64,000 nt of DNA from Halodesulfovibrio spirochaetisodalis (GCF_001672295.1 NZ_JXMS01000008.1:1-64000), one strand, 5' to 3'. Shown: positions 8,959 through 18,719, counted from the stretch's first letter. Translations and numbers: made by a program. Notes: generated from the letters alone by a model not told the origin.

Positions 8959-11340
8959 CTACGTAGTTCCTTTCGTCTGCGCTGCGGCATTTTCATCAGC
9001 CATATTCTGTGCTGCGGCAGAAAGCTCTTTCTGTTGTTCAGGGGTTAAATTCGCACCTTCCGGAACATGAACCCCCACTGTCGGCCGTGCGAATTCAATG
9101 CCTTCCTCTTTGAATATCTTGCGCATCTTATCGTAAACAACTTTTCGTATGCTCCACTGCCCGCCCGGTTTTGTCATAAACTTCACGCGCATCCGCAGAC
9201 CGTATTGCTCAATTGACTTAACGCCTTGAGATTTAATGTCATCAAGCAAGAGTGCATCCAGTTCAGGATCCTCACGAACTTCCTTATTAATCCGTTTCAT
9301 TATCTGCTTAATTTTTTTCACATCCGTATCAAAAGGAACAAGATACGGAAGCTTCATTATTGCAAACCCGCGGGACATATTCGTAACAAAGCTGATAGTC
9401 CCAAACGGGATTGTATAGAGTGCCCCACGTGGGTGACGAAGTTTTAAAGCACGTATTGAAATTTCTTCCACAGTACCCATGGACTGCCCGATTTCAATGT
9501 AGTCATTCACACGAAACGCATCGTCCATCAGGAAGAATATGCCCGAGATAATATCTTTGACGAGTGTCTGTGCGCCAAACCCGATGGCAAGACCGAACAC
9601 ACTGGCACCGGCAAGTAACGGAGTTATATCTATCCCCAGTGAAGACAGGATGATGAGCGAGACAACCACCACCAAAAATCCGAACAAAAACTTGCGGAAC
9701 AATTGAAGCAATGTCGCAAACCTGTCTCCGCCAGCACCACCGCCTTCTCCACCGGTCTCAGCCTCTTCAGTACCGTGCGAATTAATTTTACGTTCAATGG
9801 CAACGCTGATGAATGCCCACACCATATACGCAACAACCACTGTAAACAAAATGCCTATAAATGATTGAGCCGTCTGTAATCCTAATCGAACAGGTACCCC
9901 CCACATGAAGAGCAGCCACATGAACAGAACCAGAAAAATGGCAATGCGGAAACTGGTCTTCAAAATATTCTGAAAACGTACTGCAGAAAGAAGGTGTGAA
10001 CCGGAACCATGTATCTCTTCTGCCCCAGCCTGCTCCTTTTCGATGATAAGAGACGCAGTACCACCTGATGCCGCCTCCTCTATACTCCCCGCCTGCACTT
10101 CTTCATCTCCTTGCTCACCTTTCTCAATTTGCGCAGAGTCCAGTGCCGCTCCTTCCACAACTTCCGGCTGACATGAACCAGTCTGCAACGCCATAACACT
10201 CATACAATCAACAAGCTGCTGTGCCAGCCAATTCGCCACACAATACGCCGGAACGCTCAATATGGTTGCAACAGCTGGAATAACAGCACTGGAGCCACGA
10301 ACCATCAGTATAACCAGCCAGAACATCCACCCGATAAATAAAGCCGTTATCAGCATAACATGCCAGATGCCTGCAAGCTGATAACGTAAAGAGCCTTCCT
10401 GCGTATTCTTACGCAAAGTTTCAGTACCGTTACGGGCTTCCCATATAATCAGCAGTGAGATGCCACACAGGACTAAAAAGCTGGTAATAGCAAGGGACAA
10501 CAGATACCAGCGTTCTGCTTCTCCTTGTAAAAGAATGAGAAAGGAAATCAGTAAGCCTAGTGCACCTATACGACTTATCCATTGCGTCCATGTATACACC
10601 GTCATGGCTGTCTGATTTGAAAGAGGAAGGTACCGGAGACCTTCTGCCTTCGGAACCAGAACAAAACGTGAAAGCAAACCCACAAGGTCAACAATGACCA
10701 CTGCGATAAACCATGAGATGATAATCGGCTTGGCTTCGCTGCTTTGCTCGTAATAGATAAGATACACAACCAAAATTACAACACTTGAAAGCACAATGCC
10801 CATCAAGTCGATACCTGCCCGCATGCCAAGGCGCGATATCTTTCTAAAAAATCCCCATTCTCTAGGTGTCGTCTCTATTATACCGCGTAACTTTCGTGTC
10901 TTGCGTCGATACGCAAGGCGTACTCCAAGCCATAGAAGGGATAAAAAGAGCAGCCCCCTGGCAAGACCCGCAAGTGGTACTTTTCCGCTGCCGCTGACTG
11001 CGTCGTACAACACATCAGGCATATCCTGCACTGTCTTTGCTGCATCGCCAAACAGGTATTCGTATCTGTCATGCACTCTTGCGAGCATTGCAGAAAAGGA
11101 TGCAGCAAAGGTTATATCCGGTTTTGCCGCAGCAGTAGCTGCAGCTTCTTTTCTGAGTTCATTGATAAGCAATGCACGCACCTGTTCATCACTCATTCCC
11201 GCAAGGATGGCGTCCACCTGCTCACTTGTCGCATTGGCAGGAATCTGCGGTGTCGGCTCCGCTGCCCTACTGATATTCACAAGCAGGCACCCAAGAATAA
11301 TTAGAACCAGCGCAATAACAATTTGATTACGTATACTCAC
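8959..11340 (-). CDS. large MscS-family mechanosensitive channel
   Basis: 793-residue channel of the MscS superfamily that opens on membrane tension to release solutes during osmotic downshock. An N-terminal signal peptide (ends near SRAAEP) leads to a periplasmic region, then many transmembrane helices, an acidic linker of about 60 residues (around residues 395-455), and the C-terminal MscS core: the pore-lining helix ITPLLAGASVFGLAIGFGA, the beta domain with DYIEIGQSMGTVEEI, and a C-terminal alpha/beta domain. It is much longer than MscS (286 residues), resembling the YbiO/MscK size class. The start is a GTG with AGGAGAG 4 bases upstream. Confidence 0.85.
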   Translation of the reverse strand: MSIRNQIVIALVLIILGCLLVNISRAAEPTPQIPANATSEQVDAILAGMSDEQVRALLINELRKEAAATAAAKPDITFAASFSAMLARVHDRYEYLFGDAAKTVQDMPDVLYDAVSGSGKVPLAGLARGLLFLSLLWLGVRLAYRRKTRKLRGIIETTPREWGFFRKISRLGMRAGIDLMGIVLSSVVILVVYLIYYEQSSEAKPIIISWFIAVVIVDLVGLLSRFVLVPKAEGLRYLPLSNQTAMTVYTWTQWISRIGALGLLISFLILLQGEAERWYLLSLAITSFLVLCGISLLIIWEARNGTETLRKNTQEGSLRYQLAGIWHVMLITALFIGWMFWLVILMVRGSSAVIPAVATILSVPAYCVANWLAQQLVDCMSVMALQTGSCQPEVVEGAALDSAQIEKGEQGDEEVQAGSIEEAASGGTASLIIEKEQAGAEEIHGSGSHLLSAVRFQNILKTSFRIAIFLVLFMWLLFMWGVPVRLGLQTAQSFIGILFTVVVAYMVWAFISVAIERKINSHGTEEAETGGEGGGAGGDRFATLLQLFRKFLFGFLVVVVSLIILSSLGIDITPLLAGASVFGLAIGFGAQTLVKDIISGIFFLMDDAFRVNDYIEIGQSMGTVEEISIRALKLRHPRGALYTIPFGTISFVTNMSRGFAIMKLPYLVPFDTDVKKIKQIMKRINKEVREDPELDALLLDDIKSQGVKSIEQYGLRMRVKFMTKPGGQWSIRKVVYDKMRKIFKEEGIEFARPTVGVHVPEGANLTPEQQKELSAAAQNMADENAAAQTKGTT

Positions 11341-11402
11341 GGTACTCTCCTGATCATTATCCTGTAATCATACTCCTTTTTCAGCTTTTATTCCCATGAC
11401 AT

Positions 11403-11437
11403 AAAAAAAGAGCAGAATCTGAGATTCTACTCTTTTT
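11403..11437. terminator. bidirectional hairpin terminator
   Basis: AAAAAGAGCAGAATC paired with GATTCTACTCTTTTT, flanked by A and T runs. It lies 65 bases upstream of the mscS-like start and downstream of the Cys-rich gene, so it ends the minus-strand heptose transcript before the channel gene. Confidence 0.8.
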
Positions 11438-11509
11438 ACCGTCCCATGGTTACGTTGCTATGAACTCAGCATGACGTAATCCATATTTATTGTACGGAAT
11501 GCGACAACA

Positions 11510-11674
11510 TTATTTCTTTTTTAACGGCTTACCACAGCACTGTAACGGCACAGAGCAGTGCTGATCCATCTCACCGTCATTTTTGCAAGCACATGTCTTT
11601 TCCACCTTGATTTCCAGATGGCATGAACTGCAATAGTAAATGTCGCCTTTCTTCATTTCATTACAAATTGCCAT
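11510..11674 (-). CDS. Cys-rich desulforedoxin-like mini-protein
   Basis: 54-residue protein with eight cysteines (positions 4, 15, 18, 28, 30, 40, 46, 47). The arrangement GDIYYCSSC near the start and LQCCGKPL at the end matches the CxxC plus CC metal site of desulforedoxin and of the N-terminal desulfoferrodoxin domain, but about 12 extra residues with CAC and a further Cys sit between them. The ATG at 11674 has a perfect AGGAGG 5 bases upstream, which excludes the longer frame starting at 11710. It probably binds iron or zinc; redox role unknown. It lies 62 bases after waaF and may be co-transcribed. Confidence 0.6.
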   Translation of the reverse strand: MAICNEMKKGDIYYCSSCHLEIKVEKTCACKNDGEMDQHCSVPLQCCGKPLKKK

Positions 11675-11736
11675 AAAATCCTCCTTGGAATTGTGAGCAG
11701 TGTAGCACAATCAAGGGGACAATGGAGTGTATACTT

Positions 11737-12768
11737 TTACGTTGTAAACAGCTTTTTGCTTGCATCCGCCCATACCATTTCAGGGGTAATGGAATGCATG
11801 CATTTAAAATGGCCTTCAGGACATGTCTTTGGCCCGTGCAAACCACATGGACGACACTCCAAGGAAGTTTCAAGAACAGTCGAAGATTCACCACGCGGAT
11901 AGAATCCAAGTTCACGAACTGTCGGGCCAAAAATGGCAGTCACCGGTGTACGCTGTGCCCATGCAATATGCATCGGCCCTGAATCATTTGTGACATAACA
12001 GTTCAGCTTATTAAGAAAGGCAGCAAGATTAACCAACGTCAGTGCACCGGAAAGGTCAATAAGCCTATCAGAATCCTCTACACCGCTTTTGGTAATTACC
12101 TCCTGCGCCATGGACTCTTCGCCCGGCCCTGCAAACACCATGACCTGCGCTCCAGCATCAATAGCTTTTGCTACAACCTCTGAGTAATATTCAGCAGGCC
12201 AGCGTTTAGTTGCCCATACAGAACCAGGATGCACGCCAAGAACTGGTGCCGTAATATGCTTTTCCCAAAACGCATCTGCTTCGTCATATCCTGCCTGAGG
12301 CAATACCATTTCCGGCCATTCGAGCGTGTCAGTAATAGACAGAGGCTTCACCAGCTGCATAAGCCTGTCTATTTCTTCCAGCTCTGAAAATTTTCTATCT
12401 ACGGTTGTGGTGTAGAGCCAGTTATTAAACAACGGTCTGTTATACCCGATACGGGTATGCGCTGAAGTCCAACGCGCAATCACACCGCTCCGCAAACTGG
12501 TATGGGCAGAAATCCACAGGGAATACTTTTTCTTTGCCAGTTCCCGTCCATAGCTCATTGCAGCAAAAATAGATTTCTGTGAACCGCGTTTATCGTACGC
12601 ATATACGTTATCCAGTTCCGGCTGAGCAGAAAAAAGAGACTCCACACCTTTGCGGACATAAAAATCAACCGGAGAATCAGGAAATGCAGCTTTAACCGTA
12701 CGGATGAGCGGCAACGTGAGAACTGCATCTCCTAAAAAGGCAGTATTCCAGATTCCTATTCTGCCCAT
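11737..12768 (-). CDS. waaF: ADP-heptose:LPS heptosyltransferase
   Basis: 343-residue GT-B glycosyltransferase of family GT9 that adds L-glycero-D-manno-heptose to the lipopolysaccharide inner core. Visible features are the N-terminal nucleotide-fold start IWNTAFLGDAVLTLPL, HPGSVWATKRWP in the C-terminal domain, VTNDSGPMHIAWA, and a Cys-rich tail (CRPCGLHGPKTCPEGHFKC) typical of this subgroup. It starts directly after the gmhB stop codon with no spacing, so the two heptose genes are coupled. Heptosyltransferase II is the most likely assignment; I or a later transferase is possible. Confidence 0.8.
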   Translation of the reverse strand: MGRIGIWNTAFLGDAVLTLPLIRTVKAAFPDSPVDFYVRKGVESLFSAQPELDNVYAYDKRGSQKSIFAAMSYGRELAKKKYSLWISAHTSLRSGVIARWTSAHTRIGYNRPLFNNWLYTTTVDRKFSELEEIDRLMQLVKPLSITDTLEWPEMVLPQAGYDEADAFWEKHITAPVLGVHPGSVWATKRWPAEYYSEVVAKAIDAGAQVMVFAGPGEESMAQEVITKSGVEDSDRLIDLSGALTLVNLAAFLNKLNCYVTNDSGPMHIAWAQRTPVTAIFGPTVRELGFYPRGESSTVLETSLECRPCGLHGPKTCPEGHFKCMHSITPEMVWADASKKLFTT

Positions 12769-13380
12769 TTAGACAGCCCCTTTTGCAAACTCATCTGTAA
12801 TCCACCGGGATGCTGCAGAAAGATCTTTCGCCACAGCAAGAGTCCAGCCATTTTCTGTGGATACTGTTATGTAGCCTGTGGTCTCATCAACTTCCGGCAA
12901 TTCGAGTTTTTGACGTTCTTTTTCACCTTTACCGGTGAGAACAAGAATAGAGGCGGCTAATCCAGCATTTTTACCAAGATCAACATCTGCCTGCTTATCA
13001 CCGATCATGACAGATTCTTCTGCCGCCAATCCGTACATGTCTTTCAACTGATTCCACATGCCGATGTTTGGCTTACGACAATCACATTCGTCCTCAGGAG
13101 CGTGCGGACAGTACACAGTATCTTCAATCATGGCACCAAACAGCTCTGCAAGTTCATCTAATCGCACTGTGCAGGCATGCAGATCATCTTCTGAAAAATA
13201 CCCGCGACCTATACCGGACTGATTCGTCAAAACATACAGGCGCATTCCAGCCTGCTGCAATGCAGCCAGCGCTCTGCCTCCGTCAGGAACAAGCTCCACT
13301 CCTTCAGGGTCAGATAAGTAATGTTTATCTACAATCACAGTGCCGTCACGATCGAGCAGTATATTTTTAATCTGCGCCAT
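12769..13380 (-). CDS. gmhB: D-glycero-beta-D-manno-heptose-1,7-bisphosphate 7-phosphatase
   Basis: 203-residue HAD-superfamily phosphatase in ADP-heptose synthesis for LPS. It shows the HAD motif LLDRDGTVI with both nucleophile aspartates, TNQSGIGRG (motif II), the structural zinc site CPHAPEDECDCRKP, and the MIGDKQADVDLGKNAG motif. It is first in the pair with waaF. Short in-frame C-terminal residues after the HAD core (about 165-203) are variable and not assigned. Confidence 0.88.
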   Translation of the reverse strand: MAQIKNILLDRDGTVIVDKHYLSDPEGVELVPDGGRALAALQQAGMRLYVLTNQSGIGRGYFSEDDLHACTVRLDELAELFGAMIEDTVYCPHAPEDECDCRKPNIGMWNQLKDMYGLAAEESVMIGDKQADVDLGKNAGLAASILVLTGKGEKERQKLELPEVDETTGYITVSTENGWTLAVAKDLSAASRWITDEFAKGAV

Positions 13381-13762
13381 TTATTTTTTCCCTGAGTTTC
13401 TGTTATCAGTTATACTGGATTAGCGTTCGCGACTCTTTCGCACGGCATTCTATTTTTTGCAAGAAAATGAGGCGCAGATCACATTTTGCATCACTATTTC
13501 ATGGTAGAATCTGCTACCTTCGAGAAACATAACATGAATCTCAGACAGTTTTTACACCGTAAGTATATTGCTATCTCCCCAGTAAGTTAATAATAATAAC
13601 ATGTACCGGAGCCAATAGGCCACTCCTGTCAGCGCTTAGGAGTCACTTCCGAGTCCCTGCGCGACAACGTCTGCTGGACTGAAAACGCTTCCTACGCATC
13701 GCATCACCAGTCGCAGACAGACCAATATCCGATACTGTTTTTACTTTATCCGAAGGAACTAC
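13381..13762 (+). other. intergenic region with a structured leader upstream of the CNNM/CBS gene
   Basis: About 380 bases between divergent genes. Two hairpins are visible on the plus strand: ACTCCT/AGGAGT at 13622-13643, and a longer one at 13669-13718 pairing GTCTGC with GCAGAC and GACTG with CAGTC around a 26-base loop. They lie within 140 bases of the downstream start codon and may be an mRNA leader. I could not match them to a known riboswitch class. Confidence 0.35.
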
Positions 13763-14806
13763 ATGTTTGAGTTAATCACCGCCGTAACATTTTCAATCAT
13801 AATTTCGGCAACGTGCTCTATTACTGAGGCAATTTTATATTCTGTTCCGTGGAGCCATATAGAGCAGCTCCGAAACTCCGGCTCAAAAGTCGGTAGTACT
13901 CTTTTTAAACTCCGCAGCGATGTTGAACGCCCTATTACGGCGATTCTTACACTTAATACTGTTGCTAACACTGCTGGTGCAACTCTGGCAGGTGCCGCGT
14001 TCACAAAGGTCTACGGCCCTGACCTTATGCCGTATTTTGCCATATGTTTTACCATCAGCATCCTGCTTTTTTCAGAGATTCTGCCTAAAACAATCGGCGT
14101 ATCTTACGCACGGCAGCTCAGCTCGTTCATCGCAAAGCCATTAAGTTTTCTGGTGTTCATGCTCACTCCTGTCATTTATGTCTGCTCATGGATGACACGA
14201 AAACTCACTCCGTCGCACACGGAACCAAATGCAACAGAAGAAGATATCCGCGCCATTGTAAGCATGTCCAAGCGCGCCGGTGAAATCGAGCAGAGTGAAG
14301 CTGATTCCATCCAGAATATTCTCTCACTTGATAACAAGCACGTGCACGAGGTCATGACTCCCCGCACGGTTATCTTTACCCTACCTGTTGCGCTCAGCGT
14401 CAAAGAAGCGCAGCAAGAACTGGATATTAAACATTACAGTCGTATTCCTGTGTACGCTGATGACAACGAAGATATTGTCGGCATTGTCATGCGTCGCAGA
14501 ATATTTGAAGAACTTGCCGCAGGCCGCACCGAAACAAAACTGTCGGAACTCATGCGACCGGTACATTTTGTCCTTGATTCTGTTACACTTGATAAAGTGC
14601 TCAGAAACTTTCTCGAACGGCGGGATCACCTTTTTGTAGCCATTGATGAATATGGTGGCGTCAGCGGGGTCGTTTCGCTTGAGGACGTTCTTGAGGAAAT
14701 TCTGGGTAAAGAAATTGTGGATGAAACGGACAGAGTTGATGACATGCAGCTTCTTGCAAGGAACAAAAGAAAACAACTTGGTAAGAGCAAATTGCCTAAA
14801 CACTAA
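13763..14806 (+). CDS. CNNM-domain protein with CBS pair (HlyC/CorC family)
   Basis: 347-residue membrane protein. The N-terminal CNNM domain (about residues 1-150, three to four transmembrane segments, with FSEILPKTIGVSYA) is followed by a helical linker and two CBS domains (about 185-330, including VMTPRTVIF and AIDEYGGVSGVVSLEDVLEEILG). It ends soon after the CBS pair and lacks the CorC/HlyC domain found in longer members. CNNM proteins are linked to magnesium or cobalt export and sensing; specificity here is inferred. The ATG follows GAAGGAAC. Confidence 0.75.
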   Translation: MFELITAVTFSIIISATCSITEAILYSVPWSHIEQLRNSGSKVGSTLFKLRSDVERPITAILTLNTVANTAGATLAGAAFTKVYGPDLMPYFAICFTISILLFSEILPKTIGVSYARQLSSFIAKPLSFLVFMLTPVIYVCSWMTRKLTPSHTEPNATEEDIRAIVSMSKRAGEIEQSEADSIQNILSLDNKHVHEVMTPRTVIFTLPVALSVKEAQQELDIKHYSRIPVYADDNEDIVGIVMRRRIFEELAAGRTETKLSELMRPVHFVLDSVTLDKVLRNFLERRDHLFVAIDEYGGVSGVVSLEDVLEEILGKEIVDETDRVDDMQLLARNKRKQLGKSKLPKH

Positions 14807-15013
14807 TAGTAATATATAGCAAATAAGACAAACTACTGTGCCTGATTTCCCTTTTTCTGCTGAAGAACGGAAAAGGTACGGCATATGTCCAAAACTATTT
14901 GTTGCAATGAAGCACCAAACCAATTATTCGGAAAAGGCATCTGAACCGGGGGAGAAAGGCTCAGATTGCACGGACATTTTCAGTCCATAAACCCGACACT
15001 GTCAGGAGACACT

Positions 15014-15427
15014 ATGGCCAAGAAAAACGGAAAAAGCGTATATATTGCTGCCCTACTGCTTTTTTTAGGCGGTTTGGGGTATTTGCTTTTCACCGGTTTT
15101 TCACAGAACAGCGTATACTTCCTCGAAGTTTCCGAGGCTTTGGCAATGACACCGGATCAGCTTGGTTCTGCCCGCCTTTTCGGCACCGTTAAGGCAGACA
15201 ATATCAAGCGTCATGAGGAGGGTCTGGGAGTCAACTTCATTCTTGAAGATGCCAATGACAAGAGTCTTGTATTACCTGTTGTGTTCAAAGGCGCCGTACC
15301 GGATACATTTAAAGCCGGTGCCGAAGTCATTGTTGAAGGTAATATTGATGACGCCACAAAGGCGTTTCAAGCTCGTACGCTTATGACTAAATGTCCATCG
15401 AAGTACGAAAAGAAAAACAGGGAATAA
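15014..15427 (+). CDS. ccmE: cytochrome c maturation heme chaperone CcmE (CxxxY variant)
   Basis: 137-residue membrane-anchored OB-fold heme chaperone that carries heme from CcmC to CcmF in the periplasm. One N-terminal transmembrane helix (about residues 8-25) precedes the beta barrel. The C-terminal heme-binding site reads CPSKY: cysteine replaces the HxxxY histidine of E. coli CcmE. This CxxxY form is established for Desulfovibrio and archaea and goes with the absence of CcmG and CcmH. The ATG at 15014 has AGGAGAC 4 bases upstream; the frame open from 14966 has no such site. First gene of the ccm operon. Confidence 0.9.
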   Translation: MAKKNGKSVYIAALLLFLGGLGYLLFTGFSQNSVYFLEVSEALAMTPDQLGSARLFGTVKADNIKRHEEGLGVNFILEDANDKSLVLPVVFKGAVPDTFKAGAEVIVEGNIDDATKAFQARTLMTKCPSKYEKKNRE

Positions 15428-15500
15428 CCGGCTGCACACCGGTATTACATTCTCTGGTACTACTTCCCCCATCTTGCCGTATATCGGCTGAAGGAGCATT

Positions 15501-17411
15501 ATGCATCTCTTAGCATTTTTGCTGCTGGTGGCGTCTTTGCTGTTTGCCATTGGCTTCGGCGCTGCCGCTGCATTGCAGATTTGGCAGGGACGCTCTACCC
15601 TGCTGCACTGGATTGAAAAATCACAGATGATGATCACAACGCTCATCACTGTCAGTTCTTTTATCCTGTTATGGGCACTGGTTAACTTTGATTTTTCAAA
15701 CTACTATGTTGCAAGTTACACCAGTCTCGATCTTCCTCTTTTCTACCGCGTTACTGCTTTCTGGGCAGGACAGGCAGGGTCTTTGCTTTTCTGGGCATGG
15801 TCTGTTGCTCTGTGCGGTATCATTTTCCTTTACACCAACGCGTATCAAGCGCTTTCAGACGGCACAAAAATGTGGTTCTGGATGCTCTTTCTTACGTTTA
15901 TCGGCTTCTTCTTATTCCTGTTGACCACATGGTCCAACCCGTTTCTCCTCATCAGTCCGGTTCCGGCTGATGGTAACGGCTTGAACCCGCTCCTGCAGAA
16001 TCCGGGTATGATTTTCCCCCCGCCGCTTCTGTTCCTTGGTTATGGTGGATTCACTATTCCAAGCTGCCTTGCACTTGCACAGGCTCTTAACAGAAAGCAA
16101 CCAAATGAAGGCAGTTGGACAGACGCTTCCCGCAACATGATCCTGTTTGCGTGGCTTAACCTTACCGCAGGTATTATTCTCGGTTGCTGGTGGTCATACA
16201 TGGAACTGGGCTGGGGTGGCTACTGGGCATGGGATCCTGTGGAGAACGCATCCCTTATCCCATGGCTCGTAGGGTCTGCATTCCTGCACACCTCTGTTAT
16301 CGAATCCCGCCGTGGTAAGCTGCACAGAACAAACACATTCCTTGTAGCGCTCACTACCATTTCTGCTGTATTTGCAACGTACCTTGTACGCAGTGGCGTA
16401 GTTGAATCGCTGCATGCTTTCGGTGACGGTGGCGTTGGCACACCGCTGCTCATTTTTGTTCTCTTCTTTACAGCGTTATCCTTGTTTGCTTCGATCACCA
16501 GCAAAAATCCTAATGCACGACCAATGGCAGAGCTCTTCAGCCGTGAAGGTCTCTTACTGGTTGCTGCATGGTTCCTTATTGCGCTTGGCGTTATCATCCT
16601 CATTGCGACAATGTGGCCAGTATTCTCCAAGTTCTTTACAGAAAACCCGCAAGGACTTGATCAGCAATTCTACAACAAAGTCTGTATGCCGCTGGCAGCT
16701 ATCATTTCAGTACTGTTAATGATCTGCCCGTGGATGAAATGGAAAGGTGGCGTTAAAAGCGGCATCATGCTTGGTGTAGTAACCGCTGTATTTATCGCTA
16801 CTGGTGCCGCAATGTATTTTGCCGGTTACCAGATTCCTGTTTCCATTCTTGCTGTCGGCTCTGCTGCCGGGTGTATTGCAGGCATTGTTCTTCTGTTTGC
16901 AACTGACCCTGCCGCCCGTAACAACCGAGCTATCGGCGCGTATGGTGTACACCTTGGTGTCGCACTTATCGTTATCGGCATCGCATTTTCAGGTCCGTAC
17001 AAAAAAGAAATTCAGACGCAGATCAGCCGTGGCGAAACCGCGACTCTCGAAGAATACACGTTCAAGTACAAACAGCTGTACGAAGGTGAAGCACGAGAAT
17101 ACATTTTCCTTCAGGCTGAGATCGACGTCTATGAAGACGGCAAGTTGCTAGGCACACTTGAGCCGCAGCGCCGTCTGTATCATAAATTCGGTAAAAACAG
17201 ATCCTTTGCAGAAGTATCCCTGATCCCGTCCCTTGGTGAAGAGATTTACTCTTCCCTCCTTGGTGCAGATGCCAACGGTAACATCACTGTGACCCTGAGC
17301 ATTGAGCCGATGGTTAACTGGTTCTGGATTGGCGGTACCCTTATGTGTCTCTTCCCGTTCATCGGGTTCACCCGATTCCGCAAATCTGAAAAGGTAACGG
17401 ATGCTGCTTAA
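15501..17411 (+). CDS. ccmF: cytochrome c heme lyase CcmF
   Basis: 636-residue polytopic inner-membrane protein that takes heme from CcmE and attaches it to apocytochrome CxxCH motifs in the periplasm. The heme-handling WWD signature is present as GWGGYWAWDPVENASLIPW, with periplasmic histidines in LHTSVIESRRGKLHRT. About 13-15 hydrophobic segments and a C-terminal periplasmic domain before the last helix are visible. The ATG follows AAGGAG. Its last 11 bases overlap the ccmA start. Confidence 0.92.
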   Translation: MHLLAFLLLVASLLFAIGFGAAAALQIWQGRSTLLHWIEKSQMMITTLITVSSFILLWALVNFDFSNYYVASYTSLDLPLFYRVTAFWAGQAGSLLFWAWSVALCGIIFLYTNAYQALSDGTKMWFWMLFLTFIGFFLFLLTTWSNPFLLISPVPADGNGLNPLLQNPGMIFPPPLLFLGYGGFTIPSCLALAQALNRKQPNEGSWTDASRNMILFAWLNLTAGIILGCWWSYMELGWGGYWAWDPVENASLIPWLVGSAFLHTSVIESRRGKLHRTNTFLVALTTISAVFATYLVRSGVVESLHAFGDGGVGTPLLIFVLFFTALSLFASITSKNPNARPMAELFSREGLLLVAAWFLIALGVIILIATMWPVFSKFFTENPQGLDQQFYNKVCMPLAAIISVLLMICPWMKWKGGVKSGIMLGVVTAVFIATGAAMYFAGYQIPVSILAVGSAAGCIAGIVLLFATDPAARNNRAIGAYGVHLGVALIVIGIAFSGPYKKEIQTQISRGETATLEEYTFKYKQLYEGEAREYIFLQAEIDVYEDGKLLGTLEPQRRLYHKFGKNRSFAEVSLIPSLGEEIYSSLLGADANGNITVTLSIEPMVNWFWIGGTLMCLFPFIGFTRFRKSEKVTDAA

Positions 17412-18048
17412 ACTGGACAAGGTTGCCAAATTGTATGGCAACCGTCTGATTATCAAGGATGTTTCCTGCACTATAGAACCGGCCACTGTAACATTGCTTG
17501 CCGGTCCTAACGGTGCGGGTAAATCAACCTTGCTGAAGATTATGGCAGGACTTTCCGAGCCTACTGCTGGAAAAGTCGAGCTGAATGTAGAAAATGACAA
17601 CATCGGGTATGTCGGTCACCAGACTTTCATCTATCCGGACTTGTCTGCCATTGAAAACTTGTCTTTCTGGTCTTCCCTGCATGGAAAGAAAACAGATGAA
17701 AAGACACTGCTTGCCGCACTCGACCGTGTTGAGTTGAAACGCTTTGCGTTTGAACGTGCTGGTTGCTTTTCCCGCGGCATGGCACAGCGACTGAATCTTG
17801 CTCGCGTCTTCTTGCTCCAGCCTTCCCTTATCCTGCTTGATGAGCCGGGTACAGGGCTTGATGTCCGCTCAATGGGTATCTTGCATAATGAAATCGCTGC
17901 TGCAAAAAAACGTGGTGCAGGACTCGTATGGATCAGCCACTCTGTTGCTTCCGACCTTGTGCGCGCAGATATGGTACTTGCAATCCGCGACAAGCAGGTT
18001 GAGTACTTTGGCGAAGCACAGGACTACACACCGGAGGCAGTATGCTAA
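17401..18048 (+). CDS. ccmA: heme exporter ATPase CcmA
   Basis: 215-residue ABC ATPase of the CcmABCD complex, which releases holo-CcmE from CcmC. Walker A is LAGPNGAGKSTLL, the signature SRGMAQRLNLA is atypical (SRGMAQR rather than LSGGQ, as usual for CcmA), Walker B is LILLDEPGTGLD, and the switch histidine is in VWISHS. It overlaps ccmF by 11 bases and ccmB by 7. Confidence 0.9.
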   Translation: MLLKLDKVAKLYGNRLIIKDVSCTIEPATVTLLAGPNGAGKSTLLKIMAGLSEPTAGKVELNVENDNIGYVGHQTFIYPDLSAIENLSFWSSLHGKKTDEKTLLAALDRVELKRFAFERAGCFSRGMAQRLNLARVFLLQPSLILLDEPGTGLDVRSMGILHNEIAAAKKRGAGLVWISHSVASDLVRADMVLAIRDKQVEYFGEAQDYTPEAVC

Positions 18049-18719
18049 AGGCTGCTGTTTCAATCGCTGCAAAAGACCTTAAGCTTGTGCTTGCACGAGG
18101 CACAGGTCTTATTCAGGCTCTCCTACTCGGCTTGCTGCTTATCTTTGTTTTCAGCTTGTCCCAGCAAATTGGTGAAAAAATGAGTGCACAGGCTGCGGCC
18201 GCCATTTTCTGGCTGGCATCAGTCTTCTGTCAGGTACTTGTTTTCAATACATTATTCAGCCTCGAAGAACAAAACGGCGCTCGTTTTGGCCTACTCCTTT
18301 CACCTGCACCGGTGCAGGCTGTCTGGATAGGCAAAGCGCTTGGCGGATTTGTTCTTCTGCTCTGTGCACAGGCAGTATTTTTACCGGCAACAATTGTCTT
18401 CCTTGGTCAATCTGTATCCCACCTGTGGCATATCGGACTGGCAATGCTCATTGCCATTGATCTTGGACTGATATTGCTCGGTGCTCTGCTTGGCGCACTT
18501 TCACAGGGACAGGCAGCAAAAGAGTCTTTACTCTCCATTATCCTGTTCCCGTTGCTTATTCCTATTCTTCTTGCAGGCGTACGTATCGGCTCCGCTACAT
18601 TTTCCGGTATTATTCCGGAAGGTTTCGGCGACTGGCTGGGTATAGCCTGTGCGTTTGACGCACTGTTCGGTGCTGCGGGGCTCTTGCTCTTCGGCTTTAT
18701 CTACAGTGGCGAAGAATAA
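18042..18719 (+). CDS. ccmB: heme exporter membrane subunit CcmB
   Basis: 225-residue membrane subunit with six predicted helices. It partners CcmA in the ABC part of the CcmABCD complex. The N-terminal segment AAKDLKLVLARGTGLIQALLL and the loop SLEEQNGARFGLLLSPAP match the family. It overlaps ccmA by 7 bases and is 93 bases from ccmC. Confidence 0.9.
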   Translation: MLKAAVSIAAKDLKLVLARGTGLIQALLLGLLLIFVFSLSQQIGEKMSAQAAAAIFWLASVFCQVLVFNTLFSLEEQNGARFGLLLSPAPVQAVWIGKALGGFVLLLCAQAVFLPATIVFLGQSVSHLWHIGLAMLIAIDLGLILLGALLGALSQGQAAKESLLSIILFPLLIPILLAGVRIGSATFSGIIPEGFGDWLGIACAFDALFGAAGLLLFGFIYSGEE

